DNA of 64,000 bases from Gracilibacillus alcaliphilus (GCF_016909015.1 NZ_JAFBFA010000025.1:13578-77577), one strand, 5' to 3'. Shown: positions 1-8,652, counted from the first letter of the stretch. The notes: generated by a model from the letters alone, not told the origin. A program made the numbers and translations.

Positions 1-2
1 GC

Positions 3-497
3 GGCTATGATCTCCCGCAATATGTCGGGCTATTCATTTTGGGCATCATCGCTTACCAACGCAATTGGTTTCGAAATACTCCTGATTCAATGGGGAGGGC
101 GGGTTTTGGAATTGCAATTGGAGCATCGATTCTTCTCCTTCCCTTAGTCTTGATATTTGGGGTAGACGGATTACAGTTTTCTGGCGGCTGGAACTGGACA
201 TCTTTGGTTTATTCTCTGTGGGAAGCTCTATTTTGTGTTGGCGTCATTCTCGGATTAATCATATTCTTTCGCAAAAGAGTTTTTCTTCAGGGAAAAGGTT
301 GGAGCTTCTTGTCAGCCCATTCCTTCGTGATTTATATCATTCATATACCGATTATCGCTATTGTTATAGCTGGATTGAAGGTCATCCACTTTCCACCATC
401 CTTCATATTTCTAGCTACGATTCTGATCACGATACCACTTTGCTTCTTGTTAGGTTATATAATTAGGCAGATTCCCTTTGTGTCAAAGATTCTTTAG
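3..497 (+). CDS. Acyltransferase family membrane protein, 3' part
   Basis: The frame is open from the left edge of the window, so this is the C-terminal part of a longer protein; a TTG at 39 is probably internal. The visible 164 residues are very hydrophobic, with four or five membrane segments, and near the end have the sequence HSFVIYIIHIPI, typical of the last helices of acyltransferase-3 (OatA/NodX-like) proteins. These integral membrane enzymes transfer acyl groups to sugars of the cell envelope or to exopolysaccharide. The catalytic histidine region lies outside the window, so substrate and activity cannot be judged. The gene ends before the integrative-element relic and is probably chromosomal or flanking DNA. 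Confidence 0.6.
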   Translation, partial: GYDLPQYVGLFILGIIAYQRNWFRNTPDSMGRAGFGIAIGASILLLPLVLIFGVDGLQFSGGWNWTSLVYSLWEALFCVGVILGLIIFFRKRVFLQGKGWSFLSAHSFVIYIIHIPIIAIVIAGLKVIHFPPSFIFLATILITIPLCFLLGYIIRQIPFVSKIL

Positions 498-576
498 GGA
501 TGGTGAGTTTTAAAGAAAAAAAGAGGATACGACGATAACCATATCTGCCCTTATGCTTTTCAAAAATAGAACTAAT

Positions 577-770
577 GAGCCTTTCTACTTTGAATTTTTA
601 TCTGAGTGCTTAAAAGTATTAATTTTATAATAATAAGTGTTACGTGGAATACCGACAATTTTGAGTAATGCCTTCACAGGATAATCGTGCCTTAGCTCAT
701 ATACTACTTTTACTTTTTGTTTTGTCGTAATTTGTTTTCTTCTTGAACTAAGGCTTTCAACTTTTTGAAA
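577..770 (-). pseudogene. IS3-family transposase OrfB, N-terminal relic
   Basis: Reading the minus strand from about 770 gives a frame containing VKVVYELRHDYPVKALL and then KIVGIPRNTYYYKI. This is the typical start of the OrfB of IS150-type IS3 elements, where a helix-turn-helix precedes the conserved Tyr-Tyr-Tyr. A stop follows soon after, and no DDE catalytic domain is present on either side. It is a short decayed fragment, unrelated in position to the intact IS3 element at 7.6-9.0 kb. Confidence 0.6.
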
Positions 771-808
771 TAGAATTTTCCATTTAATAATATGTATAAA
801 TTTTTACT

Positions 809-840
809 CCCACCTGGCTTATGTTCAGTTGGGCTTTTTT
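809..840 (+). terminator. Hairpin plus T-run upstream of element A
   Basis: CCCACCTG pairs imperfectly with CAGTTGGG across a short loop and is followed by CTTTTTT. The same structure recurs at 36738-36770 upstream of the intact sigma-like gene, so it belongs to the conserved module. It either ends upstream transcription or acts as an attenuator about 120 nt before the sigma-like gene. Confidence 0.5.
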
Positions 841-956
841 GTATTTAATGAATAAAATATTGCTTTTATTTTTGGCATTTCATAAAAAATCTTGTTGAAG
901 GTTATGAAAGGGGAAATCATCACCCACCTTTGCAGTTGCGAAGGGAGAGGAAATGC

Positions 957-1393
957 ATGATAGAACCAGATCGTACCGAGTGGCAAGTTCGCTGTGCATT
1001 TAATGCTTTTTGTAAACGTGTATTGAAGAATGAAGCAATTAATATTTTCAACGAAAGACAACAACGACAAGCAAAGGAGATGACATTTTCTGATCTCACA
1101 CCACAAGAAGAAATCAACTCTATACTTTAGATAAGCAATATGAAGGAGAAGAAGGACAAAGTTTTCAAGTGGCTGGAAAGAAAATAACTCCGAAATTACT
1201 CGCTGAAGCGTTGCGTACTTTGCCAAAAGAAAAGCGTAAGACTGTCCTTTTATACTACTTTTTTGACAAATCAGATGTAGAAATAGCTGAACTACTCGAT
1301 ATTCCACGTAGTACCGTTCAGTATAGGAGGACAAGCTCTTTCAAAAGGTTAAGACGATTTTTGGAGGAACATGCAGATGAATGGAGTGATTAA
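957..1393 (+). pseudogene. Frameshifted sigma-70-like regulator (Tn916 Orf7-like)
   Basis: The reading starts at ATG 957 (MIEPDRTEW) behind GGGAGAGG. It follows the intact copy at 36895-37332 until about codon 52, where this copy has three A's instead of four (near 1111-1113). The frame then shifts and stops at 1128-1130. The remaining half (AGKKITPKLL to EHADEW) continues in another frame to the TAA at 1393 and contains the region-4-like helix-turn-helix (DVEIAELLDIPRSTVQYR). In Tn916-type elements the product helps transcribe the recombination genes. This copy is probably dead. Confidence 0.8.
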
Positions 1394-1631
1394 TTCTAAT
1401 GTTGGAAACAACGAGCGTGGTTTATTGCCGTACCCAATTATTTTAGCTGCAAATAAGGGTGAGCCAGAAGCAATGAAAGTAGTTGTTCTACATTATGGAA
1501 GCTATATGACAAGCCTATCCATGCGTAAGCTCCGTGATGAACAAGGAAACACTTATTGGGGCATCGATGAAGATACACGCGAACGCTTACGAGCGAAGCT
1601 TATGCAATCTGTTTTAGCTTTCAAAATTTGA
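1377..1631 (+). CDS. Helix-turn-helix protein, Tn916 Orf8-like
   Basis: This small protein of about 84 residues contains LPYPIILAANKGEPEAMKVV and a basic C-terminal half (MRKLRDEQGN, DRERLRAKLM-like). It matches the HTH domain protein found directly after the Orf7-like sigma factor in Tn916-type elements. The start overlaps the end of the sigma-like gene. ATG 1377 is nine bases behind GGAGG (1363-1367); ATG 1371 is possible but too close. It is intact although its upstream partner is frameshifted. It is nearly identical to the copy at 37316-37570. A role in controlling element transcription is inferred from position. Confidence 0.75.
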   Translation: MNGVINSNVGNNERGLLPYPIILAANKGEPEAMKVVVLHYGSYMTSLSMRKLRDEQGNTYWGIDEDTRERLRAKLMQSVLAFKI

Positions 1632-1680
1632 ATACAGAATAGTTAGGTTTTCCCTTTCATTAATCATATATTTGTTCTTT

Positions 1681-1976
1681 GACAAAGAAAGCACGGAAGA
1701 TAACGCTGTGCAGTATAAACTAAAAAATCAGATACATTTTACTGATGACGAGCCACTTGATTCATACGCCATGACTTTCGTTAGAAACGAGCGATAATCT
1801 ATGAATCTAATGCAATCGTGGTGGATTGCTGGCGATAACCCATCAGTTAGGATAATGATACTCCCCTATCGTCATGGTTCGAGTGTTCAAAGCGTCGCAA
1901 GCTATGAGTAGGGCTGGAAGAAATACTTGCAGGGGTGAAATTCCCGTGGAGCTGTACCAACAGCCGTCTGATTTTT
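1681..1976 (+). ncRNA. Candidate structured RNA, copy A
   Basis: This is one of three roughly 295-nt non-coding copies (also 37609-37903 and 47277-47570). AAAAATCAGA (1723-1732) pairs with TCTGATTTTT (1967-1976) and closes the structure. Inside, ACTGATG (1741-1747) pairs with CATCAGT (1841-1847) and GATTCATA (1759-1766) pairs with TATGAATC (1800-1807). A 5' hairpin GCACGG/CTGTGC (1691-1711) precedes them. The 3' half, from about 1855, is almost invariant between copies and holds a stem CCCTAT/GTAGGG and a GGGG/TTCCC hairpin. No long ORF covers it on the plus strand. The function is unknown; position suggests control of the recombination module or an RNA role in element biology. Confidence 0.65.
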
Positions 1977-2005
1977 AATTGATTAATTATAAGGGGGCGT
2001 GTTTT

Positions 2006-2152
2006 TTGAAACAGAATTTGATTCCTTATAGTATGCAAATTGCTATGTTAAAACAACTGCTAACCCGTAAATTGATTACTGAGAAAGAATATTACATGGT
2101 TAAAAATAAATTAATGAAAGAATATGGTGTTATTTCTGATATTACAAGCTGA
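2006..2152 (+). CDS. Small SHOCT-like protein
   Basis: This is a 48-residue protein starting at TTG 2006, eight bases behind AAGGGGG. The sequence includes MLKQLLTRKLITEKEYYMV followed by KNKLMKEYG. The pattern 'LLxxGxITeeEyyxxKxkLl' is that of SHOCT domains, short two-helix modules at the ends of many proteins and as free-standing genes in integrative elements, often before a recombinase gene. Here it follows the RNA-like block directly, in the place held by DUF3173 in elements B and C, but no recombinase comes after it. Too short for firm family assignment. Confidence 0.6.
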   Translation: MKQNLIPYSMQIAMLKQLLTRKLITEKEYYMVKNKLMKEYGVISDITS

Positions 2153-2317
2153 ATTGTGTTTCTATTGGCGATACATTTTGTATGGGAGTTATCATATTTC
2201 CAATCATTCGATTTTTTGATGTTAGAAGATTTAAGGATGTTCAAATTGAACTTCAATAATATAATCGGTCTAGATTCTAGAGCAATGAGGATTTTTTTAA
2301 CAAAGGAATACATGACA

Positions 2318-2352
2318 AAACACCTCTCGAACCGAACATTCGAGAGATGTTT
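2318..2352 (-). terminator. Terminator of the Bce-type ABC operon
   Basis: AAACATCTCTCGAA and TTCGAGAGGTGTTT (minus strand) form a 14-bp stem with one G-U pair, five bases after the permease stop codon, followed by a weak T-rich tract. Confidence 0.7.
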
Positions 2353-2357
2353 CGCTC

Positions 2358-4283
2358 TTATTTGTTTACAATGCGATTGTACGTATTAACAGTTAATACA
2401 TAATAGACTGCATAGATGATAACAAAGAAGACTATAGCCATTAGAATAGGGAAGATAAGATTGATTCCAATTAGATTAGAAATAAAGTTGCTAGTAAAGT
2501 ACAATGTCACACAACTATGCAATATTCCTACGGTTAGTGGCAATCCGAACACAAATAATGACTGTCTTTTGATTGATTTACGTATATCCTTTTTATTGAC
2601 ACCGATTTTTCTAAGGATTTCATAGTGTCCTTTCGCCTCATTCGCTTCTGTTAACTGTTTGAAATAAATGATACTTCCACTTGCCGCTAAAAATACAAGT
2701 CCCAAAAAACCAAAAATAAAGAGAGTAATTGCGTTTCCTTCTTTACCTTGCTTATACTCAGTATAAAATGATGAAGAAACTTGAAAATCGTTTCCAACCA
2801 GTTTATTTACTTTCTTTGAAGTGGCTTGTGCCGTTACTTCATTTTCCACTTCATATACTTTATAAGTTAATGGAGCCTCTTTTTTGGCTATCTCAGCAAA
2901 CATTTCGTTACTGACTACGAGAAAGAAATCGGGATAATCGAAAGGTAGCACATTACTTTCAACCATATGAACAAATGGCAGTTCGCTGCTTCCTTGAGGC
3001 AATTGAATCGTTATATTTTCTCCTTTAAAAACCGACTTCGTATATTCAGTAAACCTTGGCTGGATTACTGCTGCTTGATTTCTTGATAGTAAGACTGTTT
3101 CATCCTTATTTAAAGCATTCGCTGCTTTATTAAATGTACTTTCTGAGATTAATTGCACAGGATTTATGTCATAATCCAGTTGAAATGAGAGTATTCCTTT
3201 TACCTGAATGACGGGTATGTCTAGTTGGGCTTTTATTGGATGTCGATGATCTGCTTTTATTATTCTCTCCACCTGCGAATCAAATTCTGGACCTTTTGAC
3301 AAATGCGAATAACTGAACGGAACAACTTCCTCAGCTCTTTTTTCGTTGCTGTAATACCCACTGTAAGTTGCACCTAAGAAACAGATCGTAGCAGCACTCA
3401 ACAATGCAATGACTGTAAAGGTACGTGCATTCCCTCTAATACGAAACAGTAAACGAGATGTTTCAATTATTCTAGTTCCTCTGTAATAACGCGACTTATT
3501 TTTTTGTGATAATCTTAATAAATAGACCGTTACAGATCGAAAAAATAAATGGGTGCCAATGACGAGAGCAACAAAAGCAATACCATAATTTTTTATTAAA
3601 TATTCCGTAGTAAATTCGTCAGGAAATGGTTTTAATATCAGCCAGTAACTAACGACAAGAAATATAACTCCGATAACAGCCGTAATAAGTGAAACCTTTG
3701 GAATTTGTTCTCCTTTTTTCTCATCATAGAATAATTCGATTAATGTAAAACGATAAATCAAACGGTAACCTTGAACGGAAGTGAATAAAATAATGACCAT
3801 AAAGACTATGACTGTTTGGGTAATCGCTAGAATAGAAATACCGAAGTCCACCTCGGCAATTGAACCCATAAGTTTTATTAAAATCATTGCAAATAATTTG
3901 GAAAGTAAGGTTCCAAGAATAATTCCAATAACTATTGCAATGATTCCCATAATCAAATTTTCATAAAACAACATTTTTGCAATGGTTTTCTTGCGTAAAC
4001 CAAGTATGGCGTACAATCCGACTTCTTTCTTCCTTTTTCTTGTGAAGAATGAATTGGAGTACAAAATAAAGATTGCTACGAATAAAATTAAGATAATTGA
4101 TGATACCCCAAACATGAAACTCATTGTATCCGACAATTCAATGCTTTCCTGAATTTTTTCGCTATATTGCAAGGAAGTGAACGTATAATAAATAACCATG
4201 CTGAAGACGAGTGTAACAAAATAGACAAAATAATTATTGAAATTACCTTTAATATTTTTCCTTGCTAAACTAAATAACGTCAT
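2358..4283 (-). CDS. BceB-type ABC transporter permease
   Basis: This FtsX-family permease of about 641 residues is the length of BceB/YxdM/VraG proteins. The pattern is the BceB one: four N-terminal membrane helices, a cytoplasmic loop, more helices, a large extracellular domain of about 200 residues (from roughly residue 300 to 520, after TYSGYYSNEKRAEE), then three final helices. Such permeases free peptidoglycan precursors from cyclic or lantibiotic peptides and pass the signal to the BceS kinase. The start is taken as ATG 4283 (MTLFSLARKN), overlapping the 3' end of the ATPase gene by 14 bases. Target drug cannot be read from sequence; a bacitracin- or lantibiotic-like peptide is inferred. 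Confidence 0.85.
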   Translation of the reverse strand: MTLFSLARKNIKGNFNNYFVYFVTLVFSMVIYYTFTSLQYSEKIQESIELSDTMSFMFGVSSIILILFVAIFILYSNSFFTRKRKKEVGLYAILGLRKKTIAKMLFYENLIMGIIAIVIGIILGTLLSKLFAMILIKLMGSIAEVDFGISILAITQTVIVFMVIILFTSVQGYRLIYRFTLIELFYDEKKGEQIPKVSLITAVIGVIFLVVSYWLILKPFPDEFTTEYLIKNYGIAFVALVIGTHLFFRSVTVYLLRLSQKNKSRYYRGTRIIETSRLLFRIRGNARTFTVIALLSAATICFLGATYSGYYSNEKRAEEVVPFSYSHLSKGPEFDSQVERIIKADHRHPIKAQLDIPVIQVKGILSFQLDYDINPVQLISESTFNKAANALNKDETVLLSRNQAAVIQPRFTEYTKSVFKGENITIQLPQGSSELPFVHMVESNVLPFDYPDFFLVVSNEMFAEIAKKEAPLTYKVYEVENEVTAQATSKKVNKLVGNDFQVSSSFYTEYKQGKEGNAITLFIFGFLGLVFLAASGSIIYFKQLTEANEAKGHYEILRKIGVNKKDIRKSIKRQSLFVFGLPLTVGILHSCVTLYFTSNFISNLIGINLIFPILMAIVFFVIIYAVYYVLTVNTYNRIVNK

Positions 4284-5037
4284 TTGCCCCACCCCCCAGT
4301 GCGGATAGAACATCCAATACCTTGTTGAAAAATTCTTTGCGGGATCTTTTCCCTTTTACAAGTTCTGTGAAGATTTTACCGTCTTTAATAAATAGGACGC
4401 GATTACAATAACTTGCCGCATAAGCATCATGGGTAACCATTAAAATTGTTGCCTTGTCTTGTTCATTAAGATCCTTTAAACTTTCTAATAAGTCTGTTGC
4501 TGATTTCGAATCCAACGCACCTGTTGGTTCATCTGCCAATATTAGGTTTGGCTTTGAAATAATCGCGCGTGATGCTGCCGTGCGTTGCTTTTGTCCCCCA
4601 GAAATTTGATACGGGTACTTATTTAAAATGTCGCGAATGCCAAACTTATCTGCCACTTCATCTGCTCTTCGTTCCAATTCCTTAACGTTCAATTTTGCCA
4701 AGGCTAACGGCAAGATAATATTTTCTTTCACAGTTAGAGTATCTAATAAATTATAGTCTTGGAAAAGGAAACCAAGTTTGTCACGGCGAAAGGCAGATAA
4801 TTGCTCTTCATTCATCTTTGTCAAATTGATTCCGTCAACCACGATGTCACCAGCAGTCGGCTCGTCAATTGTTGCCAATATATTTAGTAAAGTTGATTTA
4901 CCAGCACCCGAGGGACCCATAATACCGACGAATTCACCTTCCATGACGGTTAAGTCTATATCCTCCAAAGCTGAAAATACATTTCCCTTTGCACCATAGA
5001 CTTTTTTTATTTGTTTTGCTTCGACAATAGTTTTCAT
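4270..5037 (-). CDS. BceA-type ABC transporter ATP-binding protein
   Basis: This 255-residue ATPase has Walker A GPSGAGKST, Q-loop in FLFQDYNLL, signature ISGGQKQR, Walker B LILADEPTGALD and switch His in MVTHDAYAA. It pairs with the overlapping permease downstream to form a Bce-type peptide-resistance transporter. The start is ATG 5037 (MKTIVEAKQI) seven bases after GGAGG; the upstream codon in frame at 5052 lacks a good SD. Transcription diverges from the response regulator gene at 5245. Family membership is clear; the inducing peptide is unknown. Confidence 0.88.
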   Translation of the reverse strand: MKTIVEAKQIKKVYGAKGNVFSALEDIDLTVMEGEFVGIMGPSGAGKSTLLNILATIDEPTAGDIVVDGINLTKMNEEQLSAFRRDKLGFLFQDYNLLDTLTVKENIILPLALAKLNVKELERRADEVADKFGIRDILNKYPYQISGGQKQRTAASRAIISKPNLILADEPTGALDSKSATDLLESLKDLNEQDKATILMVTHDAYAASYCNRVLFIKDGKIFTELVKGKRSRKEFFNKVLDVLSALGGGANDVI

Positions 5038-5128
5038 ATTTAAATCCTCCATTCAGAGTTGTTTTGTTTTACGTTTTTATTTTACAATAGGTGCCCTTTA
5101 TATAAACTTACAGCTTGATCTCGTAACC

Positions 5129-5142
5129 TTACATTTTCGTCA
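5129..5142 (-). promoter_or_regulatory. Possible BceR-type operator upstream of the ABC genes
   Basis: On the minus strand TGACG-AAAA-TGTAA lies about 90 bases before the ATPase start. It resembles the BceR-like consensus TnACA-N4-TGTAA, with one mismatch in the first half. Its place in the divergent intergenic region fits control of the transporter by the adjacent response regulator. Confidence 0.4.
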
Positions 5143-5244
5143 CATTGATAAAAAATATGTTTAAACACGATATTTTCTTTGTATGTTGGTCGATATTCAA
5201 TTAATATGATGTTAAAGAAGGATGATTGTTTGGAGGGAAGAGGA

Positions 5245-5916
5245 ATGAAAATCATGATTGTGGAAGATGATTTGACCATTCGTGATATGGTAGGGGAAAC
5301 ATTAGAAAAGTGGGGTTTTGAAACCGTTAAGATCGAAGACTTTGACCAAATCATGCAGGTATTTCTTAATCATGATCCTCACCTAGTCATCATGGATATC
5401 AATTTGCCATCGTTTGACGGATTTTACTGGTGTAATAAAATCAGAGAAATTTCAAAGGTCCCTATGATCTTTCTCTCTTCCCGTGATACACCAATGGATA
5501 TAGTGATGTCGATAAACATGGGAGGAGATGATTATATTCAAAAACCTTTCCATATGGATGTATTGATTGCAAAAATTAATGCACTCCTCCGCAGAACGTA
5601 TTCCTACATGGAAACACAGTCTAAGACAATCGAACATGATGGAATTATATTAAACCTTGAGAACGGAGAGGCCTTACATGGAGATCGAAAGTCGGAACTC
5701 ACGAAAACAGAATTTCTTATTTTGAAAATCCTGATGAAAAATAAAGGAACCATCGTCAGTCGTACGAAAATGATGCGTAGCCTTTGGAAGAATGAAAATT
5801 TCGTAGACGAAAATACATTGACGGTTAATATTGCTCGTCTGCGTAAAAAGCTTGCTGAACTTGGAAAAGAACACTTCATTATGACTAAGAAAGGACAAGG
5901 TTATATTATCCAATGA
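5245..5916 (+). CDS. BceR-type OmpR-family response regulator
   Basis: This 223-residue protein has a receiver domain (KIMIVEDD, phosphoacceptor Asp in LVIMDINLPSFDG, Thr/Ser-Lys switch LSSRD and DYIQKPF) and a winged-helix DNA-binding domain (ENTLTVNIARLRKKL). The start is ATG 5245 (MKIMIVEDD) behind GGAGGGAAGAGGA; earlier in-frame codons lack an SD and would add residues not seen in the family. It overlaps the kinase gene by four bases (ATGA). Together with the divergent ABC genes it forms a standard Bce-type sensing and detoxification module. Confidence 0.88.
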   Translation: MKIMIVEDDLTIRDMVGETLEKWGFETVKIEDFDQIMQVFLNHDPHLVIMDINLPSFDGFYWCNKIREISKVPMIFLSSRDTPMDIVMSINMGGDDYIQKPFHMDVLIAKINALLRRTYSYMETQSKTIEHDGIILNLENGEALHGDRKSELTKTEFLILKILMKNKGTIVSRTKMMRSLWKNENFVDENTLTVNIARLRKKLAELGKEHFIMTKKGQGYIIQ

Positions 5917-6938
5917 GTTTCTTTCAATATCTAAAAGATAAACGGAATTTCTTTATATTAAACGTGATCATTATGTTCTTTGTTTCTTTGATGACGATTG
6001 TGAGCACAGATTCCAGAAACACTGTAAGTAATATCGTATATACCAATGTGGTTATCTTTTTTATTGTAGCTATATACGTAATCATCGAATACTATTACAA
6101 TAGAGAATTTTATCGGGAATTAAATGATTTGGTTGAAAGTAATCATGAAGAATTTCTCGCAACTCTGCCTAAACCGCGAAACGATGAACAACTGTTATAT
6201 CTTGAGTTATTAAAAAAAGTAAATAGTGTGCATGGCGATCAATTACAAAAGTTGTATAACGAAAAAATGGATCATCAAGATTTTATTACATCTTGGATTC
6301 ATGAAGTCAAGGTTCCGATTGCGGCAGGTCGCTTGCTTATGGAAAACAGTAATGGAAGAACTGTTGAATACCTTGTGGACAAGTTTGAAGATGAGTTGGA
6401 TAGAATCGAAAATTACGTGGAGCAGGCTCTTTATTATTCTCGCATTGATTCTTTTTCCAAAGATTATTTTATTTCCGAGGTAGTGTTGGATCAAGTTGCT
6501 AAAAACAGTGTAAAGAAATTTGCCAAATCTTTTATTAACAAGCAAATTCGTTTTCATATGGACAATATTGAACAGGTTGTCCATACCGACAGTAAATGGC
6601 TTGGTTTTATTATGGATCAAGTTTTTTCAAATTCTTTAAAATATACAGGTGAAGGCGGGGAAATCTCCGTACAATTTGAGGAAGATCTAAAAGAAAAGCG
6701 GCTACAGATTCAAGATACAGGCATTGGAATTAAGCCAGAGGATATCAGCCGCGTATTTGAAAAAGGATTTACAGGATCTATTGGGAGAAGTCATGCCAAA
6801 TCTACCGGTTTAGGTCTCTACCTTGCAAAAGAAATGGCTCTTAAATTAGGACATGACCTTTCCATTCATTCAGAAGATGGGAAATATACGAAGGTCATCA
6901 TCCACTTTCCAAAAATCAGAAATTATTATCATCTATAA
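5913..6938 (+). CDS. BceS-type intramembrane-sensing histidine kinase
   Basis: This 341-residue kinase has two N-terminal membrane helices (about residues 12-33 and 40-61) with almost no extracellular loop, the mark of BceS-like kinases that sense through their ABC transporter rather than a ligand. The phosphoacceptor His is in SWIHEVKVPIAA. The ATPase domain carries the N box (MDQVFSNSLKYT), DTGIGI and GLGLYLAK. It is translationally coupled to the regulator by the ATGA overlap. No terminator follows closely. Confidence 0.87.
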   Translation: MSFFQYLKDKRNFFILNVIIMFFVSLMTIVSTDSRNTVSNIVYTNVVIFFIVAIYVIIEYYYNREFYRELNDLVESNHEEFLATLPKPRNDEQLLYLELLKKVNSVHGDQLQKLYNEKMDHQDFITSWIHEVKVPIAAGRLLMENSNGRTVEYLVDKFEDELDRIENYVEQALYYSRIDSFSKDYFISEVVLDQVAKNSVKKFAKSFINKQIRFHMDNIEQVVHTDSKWLGFIMDQVFSNSLKYTGEGGEISVQFEEDLKEKRLQIQDTGIGIKPEDISRVFEKGFTGSIGRSHAKSTGLGLYLAKEMALKLGHDLSIHSEDGKYTKVIIHFPKIRNYYHL

Positions 6939-6966
6939 GTATAATGGTGGGGTTAAAGAAATTGGT

Positions 6967-7318
6967 TAATCGGAAAATAGTATCAAATTAAAGGTGTTCA
7001 AGTAGAATAATGTTTATCGTAAGGCTTAAGAAATATTAAATAATATAGCCAATAGTAAGTGCATTAATTGATAAAAAAATAAGTACTTGAAAATAGCTAT
7101 AACCAGGTTTTTATTATATTTTAATCGAACTTTTCAAAATTAATACCACGATAAATCAACGTTATATGTCCTCTTTTTATCTCCAGTTCCAAGTATGGGA
7201 AATATTATCCATGGTTTTAACATGCATATGCAATGACTTTTGAAAATCAATTGAGGCTCAAACACTTTATTTAAGATTTTTATTTGGTTATATTTTTATG
7301 GGGTAATCGGAAAATAGT
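6967..7318. repeat. 15-bp direct repeat flanking a 337-bp non-coding stretch
   Basis: TAATCGGAAAATAGT occurs at 6967-6981 and again at 7304-7318. The 0.3 kb between (6982-7303) is AT-rich and holds no ORF that I can support. The repeats could mark a past insertion or deletion boundary. The whole gap from 6939 to 7330 is otherwise featureless. Confidence 0.5.
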
Positions 7319-7325
7319 GTAGAAA

Positions 7326-7345
7326 GAGGGTTAAAAATAACCCTC
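7326..7345 (-). terminator. Hairpin at the end of the truncated ORF
   Basis: GAGGGTTA and TAACCCTC form an 8-bp stem overlapping the stop codon of the minus-strand ORF that ends at 7331. The following T-tract is weak. Confidence 0.4.
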
Positions 7346-7582
7346 CTCCATTGCTTTAGTCAGTGGTGAAAAGTCAGCACCATAGATTTCTTCATAAACC
7401 CATTCATAGCCTATTTGACCCCAATTCGGGAATTGATCAGGTAACAATTTTATGAAAGTAGCTTCAACTTCTTTGAATTTCTTTTTCTTTTGGGTATTCG
7501 GATTATAGTGTTGAAAAACCCTATTAAATAAATTAATGTTCATAGCACTGTAAATCGTATAATTGGATCTACGCCAATATTC
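7331..7582 (-). pseudogene. Unknown gene, C-terminal fragment cut by the IS
   Basis: About 83 codons (EYWRRSNYTIYSAMNINL onward to KAMEEGYF) end at 7331. The frame runs back into the inverted repeat of the IS at 7583, so the N-terminus has been removed by the insertion or an associated deletion. The sequence is rich in Tyr, Phe and Lys and I do not recognise its family. The expected 5' part is not found on the other side of the IS, which points to a deletion. Confidence 0.45.
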
Positions 7583-7759
7583 TGGACACAAAATAGATGG
7601 TGGATTGGACAGAGCTCCATTTCATAAGAGTGGGTTGGTCTATGTCGCTTGACATGGAGCCTCTATGGGCATGGGTGTCTTGCGAAGGGCGAAAGGGTCA
7701 AACAATCCTTTCGCAGGCGGACGAGCCTAACATGCCCCCCTCCATGTAAAGCGCCGTGC

Positions 7760-8632
7760 TCAGACATGATGCAGTGACTTAGCCGCCACCCGGATTTCAT
7801 CTTCAACCTGTTGTGGGGTCTTATATTGAAGGCTGCCATGCATTCGCTTTCGATTATACCAGCCTTCAATGTATTGGAAGAGATGAATCTTTGCAGAGGC
7901 GTAATCCAGATAAGTTACGTGATGTATTTCTTCCTTCTTCAAAATAGCATGGAAGGATTCAATACAGGCGTTATCGTACGGGCAGCCCTTTCGACTGAAT
8001 GATTGTCTGATCTTTTTTGACTCAGCCTCTTCCATGAAAGCCTCACTCGTATATTGGGAACCCAAGTCACTGTGCAGAATTAACTCCTCTGGTGGTAGCT
8101 GCGTGGCATAGGCGTTATCCAATGCTTTAATCACCAGGTCTGTTGTCATTGTACAAGAAAAGGAATAGCCTACGATTTTCTTTGAATGCAGGTCCATCAC
8201 AGAAGCAAGGTAGCACCAGCCATCCTTTAATGTATGGATATACGTAATATCGGCCACCCATTTTTCATTGATGGTGGTCGTAGAAAAGTCCCTGGCCAGG
8301 ATATTCTCGCGTTCGATAACTGTTTCTTTGCTTGGTGTTGGCCGATATTTTTTAATGACGATGGAACGGATGCCCTCTTTTTTCATCAGTCTCTGTACAC
8401 GTTTCAGACTTACTCTATATCCTTCCGCACAGAGATATTGGTGAATTTTTGGGGCTCCATAACGCCCTTTGCTTTCTTCGTGGATCTCTTTGATCCTTTT
8501 TGGCAGCTCCTTGTTTTCCCGCTCACGCTTGGATTCGGTTTCTTGGAGTGTTAGGTAGTAGGAGCTTCGCGGCAATTCCAAGACTTCGCACATAGTTTGG
8601 ATGGGATGTTGGTCTTTATGTTGATCAATCAC
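7760..8632 (-). CDS. IS3-family transposase OrfB (DDE integrase domain)
   Basis: This 290-residue catalytic part of the transposase starts with the short HTH_21 region (KGRYGAPKIHQYL) and is followed by an rve integrase core. The three catalytic acids are visible: Asp in EKWVADITYI, Asp in ILHSDLGSQY and Glu in NACIESFHAIL. The separate start is a GTG at 8632, but the frame is open upstream through the A6G slippery site in orfA, so the active OrfAB enzyme is expected to be made by -1 frameshifting. It appears complete. Confidence 0.9.
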   Translation of the reverse strand: MIDQHKDQHPIQTMCEVLELPRSSYYLTLQETESKRERENKELPKRIKEIHEESKGRYGAPKIHQYLCAEGYRVSLKRVQRLMKKEGIRSIVIKKYRPTPSKETVIERENILARDFSTTTINEKWVADITYIHTLKDGWCYLASVMDLHSKKIVGYSFSCTMTTDLVIKALDNAYATQLPPEELILHSDLGSQYTSEAFMEEAESKKIRQSFSRKGCPYDNACIESFHAILKKEEIHHVTYLDYASAKIHLFQYIEGWYNRKRMHGSLQYKTPQQVEDEIRVAAKSLHHV

Positions 8633-8652
8633 GGAAGCTACTGCAGATTGGC

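Larger units (their letters stand above)
809..2152 (+). mobile_element. Element A: relic of an integrative element regulatory/recombination end
   Basis: This block is closely similar to 36738-37903 of element B: terminator hairpin, sigma-like gene, HTH gene and the 295-nt RNA-like block in the same order and spacing. Here the sigma-like gene is frameshifted. After the RNA block comes a 48-residue SHOCT-like gene instead of DUF3173 and integrase, and no recombinase follows. The block is followed immediately by the Bce module. It is best read as the remaining end of a third ICE or IME whose recombinase and conjugation genes were lost. No att site was recognised for it. Confidence 0.6.

Noticed and set aside
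825..1334. Minus-strand ORF of 169 codons, with a similar antisense ORF at 36754-37056
   Set aside because: They are antisense to the two copies of the sigma-like gene; their similarity follows from the duplicated module. No SD and no domain.
1675..1720. Consensus promoter from TTGACA at the start of the RNA block
   Set aside because: TTGACA is kept in copies A and B but is CTGACA in C, and there is no -10 at correct spacing; it pairs with neighbouring bases.
1681..1976. Group I or group II intron as explanation of the repeated RNA block
   Set aside because: I see neither a group II domain V pattern nor the conserved group I core, no intron-encoded protein, and the block sits between genes.
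1847..2038. Minus-strand 63-codon ORF over the RNA-like block
   Set aside because: The block varies between copies by pairing rules and not by codon rules, and the ORF is not kept in copies B and C.
2156..2389. Plus-strand 77-codon ORF after the SHOCT-like gene
   Set aside because: It reads through the terminator hairpin and into the antisense of the permease gene; no SD.
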